DNA of 64,000 nucleotides from Vitellaria paradoxa. Its lineage: Eukaryota > Streptophyta > Magnoliopsida > Ericales > Sapotaceae. Below, one piece after another: positions 20,548-33,584 of the stretch (its first letter is position 1; each line of letters opens with the position of its first letter). A model generated the notes under the pieces. The model was given only the letters and a program-made list of their open reading frames with translations. It did not search any database and was not told the DNA's origin. Made by a program: the position numbers and the translations under genes. The stretch is from NCBI GenBank assembly GCA_019916065.1, contig CM034233.1, positions 11,117,573 through 11,181,572 of the forward strand. Reading direction: 5' to 3'.

Positions 20548-22203
20548 GTGGGACATGTATATAACTGTCTAATTAAAAAATTGAGCTGCCTTATGTAATA
20601 GATTCATGGGATGTAAGTTATAATTGTAACTCAGTTTCATCCCTAATAGTTATGGTTGGTCACAAATACGGGCTCATGTGAGGCCCACAGAGACCAATGA
20701 TCAAGATTTCCCAACCACAATCGATCTACAAAAATTTATTATTTTATAATTTATTGTTCTTTCTCATTTGTTGAATTGTACGGAGCCTACGTAAAACTCA
20801 AACAAATCAATAACTGGGATTTGTCACGATTGATTTGAGAAAATTTATTGTTTTATTTATTATTTTTCTTTATCAATAAATAATACAAAACTTAAAATCA
20901 AAAAATATTTTGTAATTTATATCATATTTTGTTATATTTTGCATGTCTCGGAGGTCGTTGCATCCACATCGAATGGATATTGATTCATTGAATGATTTTT
21001 GTTTTCTTGATAATGATCATGTGAATAAATTATGATTAGATTTTCATACGGAATAGTGATGTGAATTTAACTTGGTAATTTGATTCAACAAACTCCAATC
21101 ATATATGATGGGTAAAAATAATAAAATTTGAAATGAGTGTGAGATAAATAATACAAATTTGATGCAAGTATAAGAAGTGTTAAGGTATTGATCATTCCAA
21201 TTCGAACTCGACCCCATAAAATTTTAATTACTTTTAGATAATAAATATTAAAGTACACGGATAATGTTAACAATAAAAAAATAATAGATAAATACTATCT
21301 GTAAATTTTTGTATTATGTTTTATATATAATTTGTATTATTTTATTTTTTATTAGAACAATTGACAGAGTTATTTTGTAATTCATAATTTTTTACTTTTT
21401 AGTTATAATGGATTAAAGCCACTTAATCTGATTAATTAAGTAGGCAGATATGAGATATGAAAAAATTTAACCAATCACAAATATTAGAAAAGAGTTTTTG
21501 TTTTCATATTAGGGTTAAGGTGATGTTTAACTAAACCCCTTCCTATTACCACATCGATACAAATTGGAGTAACATTGATACAAATAGGAGGGTATTTTAT
21601 TTATCGTATATGATATGAGATTGACCAGAAGATAGCATACCATCTCTAATTTTTTATTCTACATTTAAAAAAAAATAACATTTAATTATAATAAATTATT
21701 GAAATAATTCTCTCCTGAAATGTAGATAATATTATAAATAAAATATTAGATAAAAATTTAGAATAAAATGTTATCTCCCACTCAACCTCATACTCAAAAA
21801 TAATCAACAAAACAAACATGCCGTAAATTTATTTTATTTTATTTTATTTGTTTATTTATTTTGAAAAGGTAAAAAAACACCAATGGCGATGATGTTATTT
21901 TCTATAATCCATGCACATGGAGAGCAAAGTTTATTATGATGTTAACTTATATTTTTACTTAATAAAAAGGCAGCAAGATTGACTAACGTAACAATCTCTT
22001 TGGACGTAACTATTAAGTATTTTTAGCCGCTATACAATGTTCAGTCTAAACTATATTTATTGATCGAAAAGATTGAGCCTGACACAATAACCACACTAAA
22101 GTGCTAGTCGAATAAAACCCTATCAATAGCATATGGTTCACACAAAATTACTTAACTGGAAGCTGCTACTAGTAAAGGAAGAAAAGGACTTGTTTGCACG
22201 CGC

Positions 22204-22251
<48 letters not shown>

Positions 22252-22650
22252 CAGTGACAACTACCAAAACATAATCCACTTATTTACATCAAACATTACA
22301 ATCCACTTATTTACATCAACATACAATTTTCTTCTCTTATTTCCAAGCCCAATCCATTGATCTATTTACAGTCACATCAGACATATTTACATCGAAGAAT
22401 ACACTAGCACACACCAAACACACTTCCTTTCTTCTCTCCTCTCTTCATTTATTTCAATATTTACATTTTATTACAGAAAATTCACATCAAAGACTACCTT
22501 CCGCTCTTTCCCAATCAACACTGCATTTCTTCGGAAGCATAGGATGAGGATCCCCCACAAGCAACACTGCAAAAGCTCTATCATAATTTCTGTAGCCTCT
22601 GCTGTTTCTTCCTTCACAAACTAACAGCAGGCAATTGTTTTGGTTTCTTT

Positions 22651-22692
<42 letters not shown>

Positions 22693-22787
22693 CAGTTGTT
22701 ATGATAAAATAAAAGGTTCTTGCAGAAGAGTAGGAAGAACCAGGAGAAGCATGACCAAGATTTTTTGTTCATAGGGGTCTGTCGCTT
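20548..22787. other. Intergenic AT-rich DNA, no gene recognised
   Basis: No coding piece is recognisable. The stretch includes a (GA)n run at about 22207-22248 and a (TC)n run at about 22654-22689, the latter probably in or near the 3' UTR of the following minus-strand gene. Scattered AT-rich words resemble the other intergenic repeats. Confidence 0.5.
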
Positions 22788-25700
22788 TCAGTTATTCTGA
22801 AGAGTGGACAGCAGTTGTTCCACATACTTCTTGCTCTCTGCAAAGCAAAGCGAAATGGAGAGAACAATTCAGAATGGATTATAAATCCTAGAAACAAAGG
22901 GAAGGAAAACATAATATTTCTTTTGCTTATTAATTGCATGCATTTACTAAAATAACCCTAACTTGAGAGAGAGAAGAAAAAAAAATGATCACTGAAAAAC
23001 ACTGAAAACTCTAAAAATTATTCATTTTTAATCTCACTGCAGGAATTACGAACTCACAACTTTTATCAAATTTTATCACTTTTTGTCACTCCAAACGTCC
23101 CCTTTACTAGAATCAGATTGAATTGTTATTACAAAACCAGAGAAAATGGACATGGAAGGAAATGTTCAACGTAAAGATTGATGCAAGTCTAACAAGAAGG
23201 CCTCTATTGTCTAATTTACCATGAAAGTTCTGTTAGACAATCTTTAAACCAAGCATGGAGACAAGAGATGAAAAAAATAATAAATAAACAAATGTGACAC
23301 AATCATATGAAAGCAGCCAACCCCCATAACAATGCAGACAATATTCCAAAAGAATAAATCAGATGTTTGCATATTTGTTAGCATGATTTATTAAAAAGAA
23401 CAAGCATCTAAAATAAACTAGTCACAATGTGTAATATTAATGTAGGAGAAGTTGTAGAAAGCTCAAAATTCTCCCAACCAAAGAAGGCCCAATCGTTAGT
23501 TACCATCCAAAGGGGAAATACATTTATCCTAGTTAGATGTCTCTGCTAGTCAATCCAATATACAAAGCACACACATGGCCCCTAAAATAGTGCCTGTGAG
23601 GGTACAGGTAATAGACCCTTTTCGAAAAGAGTCTTCAAACAAACTTCCTCTATGAATAACTCTTTAAAAACAGCATCCATAGATGAAAGTGTGTTGCGAT
23701 GAATGATAGACCGACAAAACCTTCGAAAACCCTCTCTTAAAGCCACAACAAATTGCACCAAATGTTATTCTTCTCTATTAAGTATGAGACACCTCATTAG
23801 CATTCAATCCAGTCAGCTCAATAAATGCAAATTGAATCCTATCGTGTGACACGAGTATCATGCGCAAACTAGTATCACTAAGCGAAGTTGAATTGACCAA
23901 AGATGGTAGACAAATATCCCATATGGTCTTTGTTGTGCTAAATTTGGTCAAGTAAACTCCAATAGCTTGGTCAATTGAGTTGTTGATTTAAGTAATTATC
24001 TTTACATTATTCACCTCCTAATTATTCATCAGAATTGCATAAATCTCTACCTTAACATCTGTTGGAGCCACGGGCGAACACATTAAGGGTCCAGTGGGGG
24101 TAATTGCCGCCACTGATTTGAAAAATTACATCAAAATTTTATTAATTTTGTACTTTTTTCTTGTACATTATACCCCTTTTTTCCATTGTTATTAAACTTC
24201 TGTCCCCCACAGTATTTTTACTTTTGCCCGTCTACCTTAATAATGTAGTTTTGCTCCCACTAATTACAAATCCTAGGTCTGCCCTTAGTTGAGCTTCTCA
24301 AGACTGTTAATGTAGGCCTACATATTTTTCCCCAATAATTCCCCCTCCCCCCCCCCCTCAAGATAATAACTTACAGCGAATTTGAGTTTCTACTTGCAAT
24401 GAGACCAATCAAAGGAATTAGAAAGGGCGTAAATAACAATAAAAAGATCCCAAAGGAAGCTGGAAATTGCAAACTGACCGCAAAAATTCTGAAACAATCC
24501 CAACAAAATCGAGACCTCTGTCTAGCTCCTCAACCAATCCCGACAAAATTCAAGACACCCCGACAAAATCAGTCCTTGTCTAGCTCCTCAAACAATCCCA
24601 ATATATGCCTCAAAAAATTCAGAACTTGCGATAATATCACAGCAAATCAAGAATCGACTACTTACCAAAAAAAAGAATCAAGCATCCGACTCTGTCCAAA
24701 AATGGTACAAACCCTTCTCTTCTTCAATCAACTTGTTTCAGAATTCTAAGGTTTTGGACAGCCAAAGGAAGTCTTGGAGGCCCGAAACAACTTCCTCTGA
24801 TACATATCAAAGTCCAAAAACACCCAAAGAGGCCACAATTGCAAATAAAAAGAGGGTTGAAAATTGCAAAAAATCCTCAAAAATTCAAAAACCGTACTAA
24901 ACATCTTCTAAACAAGAAATCACACACACCACATTAAAAAGGATCAAGAGATGATTCGAACGAGTCCCTTGTGGACCTGTTCTGACAGCATCCTACTAAC
25001 GTCATGATGACGTCTTCATCCGTATGATGACCTCAACGATGCTTCTCCAGAATTTCACACTGATGAATTTTATTAACATGTTCAAAATCGAAACACTACT
25101 AGGACATCATGAAAACTTAATTCCATAAATTGAATTAAAAAAACAAAAGCAATACTCCGTAAGCCAACCGAGAAGGCTACGAAGAATAAGAGAACTAAAC
25201 CCTTTATAGTAATAACTTGACGAATCTACCTTATTAAAACAAAGACTAATACGATATGCTACTCTAATATTGTAAACATACATAGAATTTTTATATTCAT
25301 GTATATATTAATATGCATGCTGCTAAATTTTGTTACCATTAAAAAAAGTAGCCAACTCAAATAATACTTACAATCATACTACATAAGCAACTTGAGTAAT
25401 AAAATATTGAACTATGTATGAGCTTATAGGTATTGAGATCATTTTCATGCTAGGAAATGTGAGTCTCGGACATCATGGAAGATAGTGTGAGGCTAAAAGA
25501 GAAAGGTGACTACTACTAACGAAAGTTTGATTATTTCTTTGGAATTATGCCCTTGAGTTGCATGAGCTACGTCAAAAGGACCTTGGAAAAGTATAGAACT
25601 ACAACTGGAAATAAGGAGAAAGTAAAACTTAACCAATAAATGCCAAAACTAACTAAGGGTACATACTAATAGCTTCATATGGTATGAAGTAGAATATTTA

Positions 25701-28009
25701 ATACAACCTATGAAGCATTGATACAGATACGGGATATGGCACTTTTCAAAAAATGAGGATAAAGACATGGCGAAGATACGGCAAAAAAATAAAATAAAAT
25801 ATATTTTTTATTTAAATTATTTTTTAATATAGCATCTATATACCACCAAAAATTATATAAATAACAATTATATAGCATGAAATATACCATTCAATCCATA
25901 AATTAACATCATTCTTACCAAACATCATTCATACACAAAACACAAAAATAAAAAAGTATCAACAACAATTTCATACATCCCAAAATGAAAAAAAAAAAAA
26001 AAATTCATTTCCTAAATTTTAGTTGGATCCAACTTCAATCAATTCATTAATCCCTCCTTCACCGACTCCTCCATCTCCATCTCTATCATTTGTAAACAAG
26101 ATAGATTCCAATTCAAGCTCATCAAGTGAGACGTTGGCAACCTCAAGAATTCCAATTTCATCTAGTGATTTAAACTTGTCAAAGGGTTCCCCCCCTTGTT
26201 GATCACGTCTTAGGTACAACGGAATTTGTATTAAGTTTAATTTTAATTATTTACAATTTGACCCCTACTTAAATTTTATCATATCAATTTTATCTCTAAA
26301 TAAAGTTTGAAATTTAAATTTGGACCCCACCATATTTCAAAAGTATCCTTCCTATATCCAGCCGTATCCTATGCAAAATAAAAAATAAAAAACCTAGACA
26401 CGTCACATGGTGTGTCTGATACGTATCTAGTCGTATCCTAATCGTATCTGTATCCCCTGAGTATCCGATACGAATGCGACACTTAATTTGAAATATCCAT
26501 GCTTCATAGAATACAACAAAATGAACAGAGCTTGCAATTCTACCATTCAACATTTAGATTAGCCAAACCGTGTTCACATCACACAAGTTGAGTATTTAGT
26601 CAGCTTGCTGAGAAATTCAAAGGACTCGAAGTCCTGGAAAGAAGAACAAAAGTCAAAGTTATTTGTACAGATTTTAAGGAGTTGATAGTCTTGGAGGTCC
26701 ACAAAAACCAAAAACCAATGAACATCAAGACCAACCAAAAATCATCTCCACTCCGGGCCTCCACACTGTTTCTGTTAAGAAATACAGGGTTGATAAGTGA
26801 TAACCAAATTCTTTGACATTTCAGAATGCAATGCATGGAAATGTCTCCTCTCTCCATTTTTTTATTATATGTAGACTATTTTATTTTCATTTTCTAAATG
26901 CATGTTTCATATCACCAACATTCAGATATAAAATCAAGCTTGACAAACTCAGAAAGGTCAGATTACTGCCTCATTTAAACATATTTTTCACTTCACTACC
27001 ATGTGATGGTTTAAATCTGCAGAAAAAATTCTGAGACAGAGTTCCAAACCGAAGATTCTGTGTACTGCATTTAATTAACTGCCATAGTTCCTATAAACTG
27101 AAATTCACCACCACAATATGCCTATTTTCTGTGAATGAGACCAACAAACATCAGAAAGGCAGGTGTTGAGGCTAGGTCCCAAATTCCTAATATGTTAACA
27201 GGAACAGACTCACTCATAAGAAATGTCTCCAGCGAGTCATCCATCTGAAAATGAAATAGTTCTTGCTATGAAACATGTGAAAGCAAAGCCTGGTGATGTC
27301 TAACGGAGTAGGCATTTTCACCAATTCCATTAAAGATATGGTATCAACATATCATGATCAAGCAAAGCAATAAAGATCCACATCACATCCAAAAAAATGA
27401 CCATCTTGTCAACACAGAAAATAAATGGAAAAAGGGCGATAAAATTTTACAAACAAGGAAATACAAAATGAACAAGTTCAAAAACAGTGACGTACCAGCA
27501 GCATATACATCTGGGAAATTTCCAATAGTGTACAGAAACTTATCCCTCAAATTTTCCTCCACATCCACACACTCACGGCCAATGGTGTCTGGAAACCTGT
27601 CCCTTGAACTTTCCTCGACAACCACACGCCCACGACCATAGCAAGGAACCAACACCGCAAAACCATCATCTGAATCATCATCACTCTGGAACCCAGGGCC
27701 ATGGGGCTCCCACCATCCAACTGACAAATCTGAGTCATTGGACTCTGACCCAGAAACACAATCACCATCCGATGGCACCACAACAACATCATATTCACGT
27801 TCAATTTTACGTTCCTCCCTACTTTGCCATTTTCGGTTAACCCTTCTAGACGAGGAGCGCATGCTGCCTCCATTAACCAAAGGGAATTTCACGCTATCCA
27901 ATTCCCACAAACCCGAATCAGACGAAGAATTTAAAGAAGACCCATTGGAGATTTTAGGGTCTTGATGCTTTCCACTCCACAACCACCAAGAGAGATGGGG
28001 AAACGCCAT
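22788..28009 (-). CDS. Small plant protein of unknown function (MAFPHLSWWLWSG family)
   Basis: Two exons on the minus strand, 28009-27496 and 22837-22788, join as GCT GCT G|AG AGC to give 187 residues and a TGA stop. Conserved-looking blocks are the N-terminal MAFPHLSWWLWSGKHQ, a basic RRVNRKWQSREERKIEREYD segment, an acidic SGSESNDSDLS stretch followed by GWWEPHGPGFQSDDDSDDGF, the segment FAVLVPCYGRGR, and the C-terminal ESKKYVEQLLSTLQNN. I remember homologous uncharacterised plant proteins with the same start and end, but no known function, domain or localisation. The last exon was found because its acceptor TTTGCAG|AGAGC restores phase and encodes that ending. The intron is 4658 bp and contains a hAT-like element. 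An ATG eight codons upstream (28033) is in frame; I chose 28009 because the conserved motif starts there. Confidence 0.82.
25708..26509 (-). mobile_element. hAT-like element, 802 bp, with 8-bp target duplication
   Basis: The element begins CTATGAAGCATTGATACAG and ends ATATCCATGCTTCATAG, so the terminal CTATGAAGCAT is a perfect 11-bp inverted repeat. It is flanked on both sides by AATACAAC (25700-25707 and 26510-26517), an 8-bp target duplication as made by hAT transposases. The subterminal DNA is full of GATACG and GTATCC words, as often seen for transposase binding sites. It is too short to encode a transposase; a short acidic reading frame near its middle may be a transposase remnant. Confidence 0.8.
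26019..26219 (-). pseudogene. Possible hAT transposase C-terminal remnant
   Basis: This 66-codon frame inside the hAT-like element reads MYLRRDQQGGEPFDKFKSL and continues with an acidic, glycine-rich end (LDELELE, GDGGVGEGG). Its position and its basic-then-acidic character resemble the tail that follows the dimerisation region of hAT transposases, but no diagnostic motif is present. Confidence 0.35.
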
Positions 28010-29605
28010 ATCTATTTCCACAAACTGATGCACTCAGAAGAGATCTCGAAGGACTGGGGATTCAGAAAACAAAAGGCACAAACAAATCAAATGTTCTTAA
28101 GGCCAAAGAATGATTTGAAAGCTAAAAGATAGGTCCAAAGGAAAGTTTCTGCTAGCTGTGGGAATTTCTAAGAAAAAAAAAATTGAAAGATTGAAAGAAA
28201 ACATAGAAACAAAAGAGACTACATACCAAAGAGATCTAAATATTGACAACTCTGTAGCTAAACACTAGGAACACTTTCGTTCGTCTCCTCAGTTCCCCAG
28301 CAATCAAAGAGGCCACACAATATTTATATTGAACAAAAGTGTGAAATGGCACGACGACCCGAAAATTGACCCACAAAATCCAGCTTGTCTTACATAAAGG
28401 GTTAACCAAAATAAATCCGAAATCACAAATGTAATTGGCTTAACAATTTGAATAAAACCAATGAACTCGCAGAATAATCACTGCTTCCAGCTCAAATATG
28501 TGATTCTTTTGATTTACCGAGCCACAGGACCCAGTGAAGAGCAAAATTCGAAAACTTGAAATCAATATCAATCTTAGTCTCAACCTTGACCTTTCAATTC
28601 AACTCGAAAATGATAACAAACTGACCAACCAAAACGACATCAAACGGATAAAAACACAAAACTTCCGAACTTATATAGAATCTAAGTACATGTAAAGATT
28701 AGCTAATCCTCAAAAAATAAGAAAAACAATAATAAGAATGATAATTGATGTAATCCAGGTATACTTGTTTAAAAAGGGGGCAAAACCCGAATTCTCACCT
28801 TCTCTCTCTCTCTCTCCCTCTCTCAAACTTTGAACATTCAACGAAGATTCAAAGCAAAATCAATATGCATGTATGTAGACAGATTGATACCTTAGAAGCC
28901 AAAAATTATATAGAGTCAAGGGTTTTGGAAAATCAAAAATGGCTGTCGAATTCGAACCCTAGTTTATTTTTTGGGGGGGGATTACGAGAAACAAGATGAG
29001 TGGGAGAGGGAGAAGGAGCGAGGAGAGGGAGGTAGTTTTTTCTTCCACGTTCTTCGAAGCCGTTTGATTGTAGAATGCAACTTCAATTATTTAACATCGA
29101 AAATATATTAGTGTTATAATTTTTAAATTAGTTATTATACTCTGCACTTAGGTACACGGACAACCCGCTGAACTTTGGTTTCTTGATATAGACAACAGTC
29201 CCACCTGAGATTTTCAACATTTGATGTGGGTCCCGCGTATATCAGTGGTTAAGATTTGATAGTCATTTTGGGAGGGAGACAACTGTCTCATTTAGCTGTT
29301 GATCTTCTAGATTTTAACGTGGATTTCACACAGACTATCATAATTGTGCAATTGGTCTGAGGAGTATTACCGGAGTACACACAATTATGAGCTGGGTACA
29401 AAAAGATGTGTTTATACGTTGAATCTGTTTTTTCCAGGGGTAGTCACTGTTTGGAGTGAAAAAATAAAAAATAATTTTTGAAAATTATTTATTTTTTGCG
29501 TAAATTATAAATTTATAATTCATCTCATTTTATCTCATTTTTTGATCACTTTCAACGCATCCGAAATAACTGTCTTAATTAATAATAAGTCTATATGTTT
29601 ATTAA
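28010..29605. other. Upstream region of the small unknown gene
   Basis: A CT-rich tract (about 28799-28825) and a purine-rich tract (about 28998-29030 on +) suggest 5' leader or promoter sequence of the minus-strand gene, possibly with a leader intron. No TATA box was assigned. A short MITE-like piece with GTTTGGAGTG at its left end lies near 29449-29560. Confidence 0.4.
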
Positions 29606-29970
29606 GGTTCCGTTTGGAATAAGAAAAAACAAGAAAAATTGAGATAAAATGTAATTTGTGATTAATTTTGGCGCACTTTTTTCTAAAAAGTAGTAAACCG
29701 TGGAAACGATTTTCTAAATTCGTTCTCACAAATTCAAAAAAAAATTCACAAAAAATAGCAACAATGGTACTCGTTTGAAAGTTTTCGACACAAAGAATAT
29801 GATTGTATAAAAAATTTACACATTTGGTTAACCTATTTTTAGATTTTTTTTATTTTTTTAGCGAAATATTGAAATTTTTTGAAATTAGTGATGGCGGAAA
29901 AATTTGAAGTAGAGGAGTTGTTAGAAATTTATAGAGTTTTTTATAAGTTTATAGTATACCAAACGGGGTC
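29606..29970 (+). mobile_element. Tourist-like MITE A, 365 bp
   Basis: The ends GGTTCCGTTTGG and CCAAACGGGGTC are inverted repeats, and the element is flanked by TAA on both sides (29603-29605 and 29971-29973), as for PIF/Harbinger-type MITEs. It is AT-rich. Internal words such as GTTTTCGACACAAAGAAT and TTTAGCGAAATATTG are shared in reverse orientation with the copy at 40636-40998. Confidence 0.8.
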
Positions 29971-31504
29971 TAAAAAAGTAAGATTGGGTTTGAAAGCTAA
30001 ACTTTTAATAATATTTGATTTTTTTTTTATGAAAATTATAAGGTGTAATTTTTTATACATTTAGTAAATTTTAGAATTTTAATAATTTTTAAAAATTTAT
30101 AGTAACTTTTTATTGTATGGTAAAAAGTTAGATAAATTTTAAAAAATTAAAAATTTTTGGCTATTTGATAAAAAAAAATTGAAAAAATTTTTAATAATTT
30201 TTAAAGTACTGTTAGACGTCAAAAATAAAATAAAAATAATAAATTTTTTTTCTTTTTGAGTTCAGTAATATAATTATATGATATAAAATTAACAGAGATT
30301 TATAAAAATTTAAAAAAAAAATTTATGCCAAACGCAAAAAAAAAACCAATAATTTGAACATTATCTATCTTTCAGTGCGACTAAATTCAAATGAAAGTCC
30401 TTTGTTGAAAAAGTGGATGGGCAAAGATGTGATTTGACAGACTCCGGTAGGTTTGGTGACTTTGGTCTAATACCATTAATGGGGAATTTCCCAGCAGGTG
30501 GCGAGAACTTCTTACTTGCACTCCACGCCACCCAAGTGGCTGGTCATATAAACGGCCACGTCACTGATGGGTGGGTCCCAATCTCTCCAAGCACAGCAGC
30601 CAGCCAAGCACCCCAAGTCTGACCTGGGAAATCCACAGAGGCCTAACACTTTATTTGTCTTCAGTTGTTACGAAGAGAATTAATAATCACGTTATACATA
30701 ATTCTAAATTAGAAAATATGTCCTTCCGACTTACTCAATCTCTTTACCCTAGACCCTTATTGTTTAAATTAAATAAAAGATGTGTTTGGTACATCAAATT
30801 TTGATAAAAATTTTTAAAAATTTTTATATATTTTTACACATTCTTACCTTCTCAGAGTTAAAAAAAAAAATTCAATACTTTTTTAAAAAAAGTTGATAAT
30901 TAAAATTCAACTAATCAAATAGTAAAAATTTTTTCGTCATTCTCGCAATGGACTTCCAAACTACCGAATGACCCACTTTAACTATTTTTTGTGGGGTCGT
31001 AAAAATCATTCTAACGGACTGTAGAAACTGTTCCGATGAATTCGCGCGGCCAACTTCAATCCAAATAGTTTTTACAATCCGTTTGGACCCGTTTGGATGG
31101 ATTGTAGTGCAAAAAAGTCATAACTGCCCAGAATTTTGAATCCGTCCAAATAGAAATCCAATTTGTCAAAATAGGAATCTTATTATTTATCTCCAAAAAA
31201 TATGATTTGAGATGTGTGTACCAAACGTAAAAAAATTTTTCAAACTATATCGTGTCTCATTTTATCTCACTTTTTATTACTCCAAACACACGTAAAATAA
31301 TATTTTTAAAACACTTAATGCATCCATAGCCCTGCCGTCAAACAACCCTAAAATTACTCAAATTTGATTTCATGTTTAATAAATTATTAAATAAAAATAA
31401 AAGTTCACTTGTCACTCAAAACTCAGAAGCATAGTAAGCACACTTTAATTCAAATTATTTTTTATTTCCTTACAAATTTTACTTTTCAAGTTTGAGCTCA
31501 AAAG
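29971..31504. other. Intergenic AT-rich DNA with MITE-like pieces
   Basis: This contains several partial elements with GTTTGG/CCAAAC ends (for example about 31083-31283) and a less AT-rich segment at 30415-30650 whose 69-codon open frame resembles no family I know. No gene is supported. Confidence 0.45.
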
Positions 31505-31524
31505 CTTCTTCAAATTTATTATGA

Positions 31525-31815
31525 ATGACATCCGTTTGGATACTTAAAATGCTAGGCGAGAAAACTCCAAACTCCAATAGAATTGTAGCTTTTCATACCA
31601 TGCTATCAAACTGTGATCTTATGGAATTGGGAGCTAAAGGTCGAGCCTACACATGGAGTGACAATAGATCCAACCAAGCATTGGTTTCAGAAAGAATAGA
31701 CAGGGCCTTTGCTAATGCTAACTGGAGAGAGCTGTTCCCTTAAGCTTTGGTCTTCATTGAACTACTTGTCGAATATGATCATAGTCCTATAATTCTTCAT
31801 GCTGAGGTTCATACT
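31525..31815 (+). pseudogene. LINE endonuclease C-terminal part
   Basis: GAKGRAYTWSDNRSNQALV, SERIDRAFANANWRELFP and, after a stop, EYDHSPIIL match the end of the APE-type endonuclease in plant L1 elements, including the SDHSP-like catalytic His motif (here YDHSP). Confidence 0.85.
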
Positions 31816-32181
31816 TCTAAAAAGCTAAGAGATTTCAAATTTGAATCTATGTGGACTACAGAGGAGGGTTGTCTTGACACTATTAATACAAGCTGGGAGG
31901 AGGACATTGTGGGATCTAAGATGTTCAAACTCGTCAGGAAACTTAAGAGATGCAAACTTGCTCTAAGATCATTGAGTAGAAAGCACTTCCCAAATGTAAC
32001 TAAGAACATTTAAGAAATCAAAGGCAGCATTGCAAAAATCCAGAATGACCTTTCTTCTGAGGAAAGAAAAGCAGAGGAGAAAGAATTACTGTCAAAGTTA
32101 AATGACCTTTGGAAGAAAAAGACTCTCTTTTGGCATCGAAGATCTAGGCTCAATTGGCTTCAAAATGGTGATAGAAACTCC

Positions 32182-33240
32182 ATGTTTTTTCACTTAACTA
32201 CCATCCAAAAGAGACGGAGGAACTTACTGATTAAACTCAGAGATTCCTCTGATCAATGGCACACTGATCCCAGAACCATTTCTAACCTTGTCACCGACCA
32301 TTTTCAAAACTTATTCACAACCCCTAAACCTAGAAACCTAACCAACCTGCTTGAAGAGTTAGAACCCAAAATTAATTTCTCTATGAATACTAGACTTTGC
32401 CGGTCGGTCTCTGAAGAAAGAAATTAAAAATACTATTTTTCAAATGGGTTCCCTCAAAGTGCGTGGACCCAATGGCTATCCTGGGTTTTTTTTTCCAGCA
32501 ATACTGGAATATAGTTGGCCAATATATTACCAAAGCTGTGAAAAGCTTCTTTGACAATGGATACCTTCTCAAAGAAAAACATTACCAGCATTGTCTTGAT
32601 TCCTAAAACCCCTTTTCCCTGAAATAGTTGGACATTACAAACCCATTGGCCTTGGTAACTTCTCTTACAAAGTCATTTTTAAGGGGATGGCCAACAAACT
32701 TAAACCTCTCATGAGCAAAATCATATCTAAAAACCAATCAGCATTTATTGAAAGAAGATAGATACAGGATAATATTATAGTAGCTCATGAATTATTTCAT
32801 CATTTAAAACACAAGAAAAAAAAAAAAAGAAAGCTACTATGGCAATCAAGCATGATTTATGTAAAGCTTTCGACGGTGTTTGTTAGGATTTTCTAGAAAC
32901 TGTCTTGAGGAAAATGAGGCTTAATGAAGTTTGGGTCCACTAGGTTAAGAAATGCATTGAAACAATTAGATACTCATTGATGGTAAATGGTGGAACTGAT
33001 TATGCTATTATCCCCCAACGAGGTCTTAGACAGGGTGACCCACTCTTGTTCTTCCTCTTTCTTCTTCTTACAGAAGCCCTCTCCCCTATTATGAACAAAA
33101 CGATGAAGGAAGCCTCATTACCTGGCATCAGAATTAATAAAATATGCCCCTCCATAAATCACCTTCTCTTTGCTGATGATTCATTCTATTTTCTTAATTC
33201 TAGCATTGATGAATGTTCTCACCTCTCAACAAAGCTCTAA
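32182..33240 (+). pseudogene. LINE reverse transcriptase remnant
   Basis: Recognisable blocks are PIGLGNFSYKVIFKGMANKL, QSAFIE, RGLRQGDPL at about 33018-33044 and the catalytic LFADDS at about 33168-33183. Several in-frame stops and frame changes make it non-functional. Confidence 0.9.
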
Positions 33241-33584
33241 GAATTCAGTGAAACATTTGGTCTTTCTATAAATTATCACAAATCATCTGCCTATTTCTCC
33301 CCAAACACAGATAAACATACATGCGAACAATAAACATTTGGGAAGAGAAATGAATTTCCACTTTTAATTCATTTCAAGTACTCTCAACTAAGCCTCCTAA
33401 TTGCCCATTCTCAAAAGTAAAAGATGTTATCTCTTCTAATTTCTAGTGGGACCAAACATCACTCCAATGAATCTTCCCAAAAGATGAGATCAAAGCAATA
33501 GTTTCCATTCCCATCTCATGGAGAACCAATGCTAAAGACAATTTCATTTGGCATTTCTCTAATCAAGGAGTATACATTGTTAAA

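Larger units (their letters stand above)
22838..27495 (-). other. 4.66-kb intron of the small unknown gene
   Basis: The donor GCTG|GTACGT (27495) and acceptor TTGCAG|AGAGC (22838) bound it. It holds a MITE-like piece near 22985-23101 (ending TTTTTGTCACTCCAAACG), a C-rich tract near 24343-24357, the hAT-like element at 25708-26509, and otherwise unrecognised AT-rich DNA. A splice-like segment near 27214-27246 was tested and is out of phase. Confidence 0.75.

Noticed and set aside
24780..24830. A primer-binding-site-like CTCTGATAC suggesting another LTR element on -
   Set aside because: The match is short and degenerate and I found no flanking LTR pair, PPT or target duplication.
27214..27246. 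A possible small exon in the intron of the unknown gene (acceptor-like TTTTCAG|ATGG)
   Set aside because: Joined to the first exon it gives a stop after two codons, while direct splicing to 22837 is in phase and restores a family-like C-terminus.
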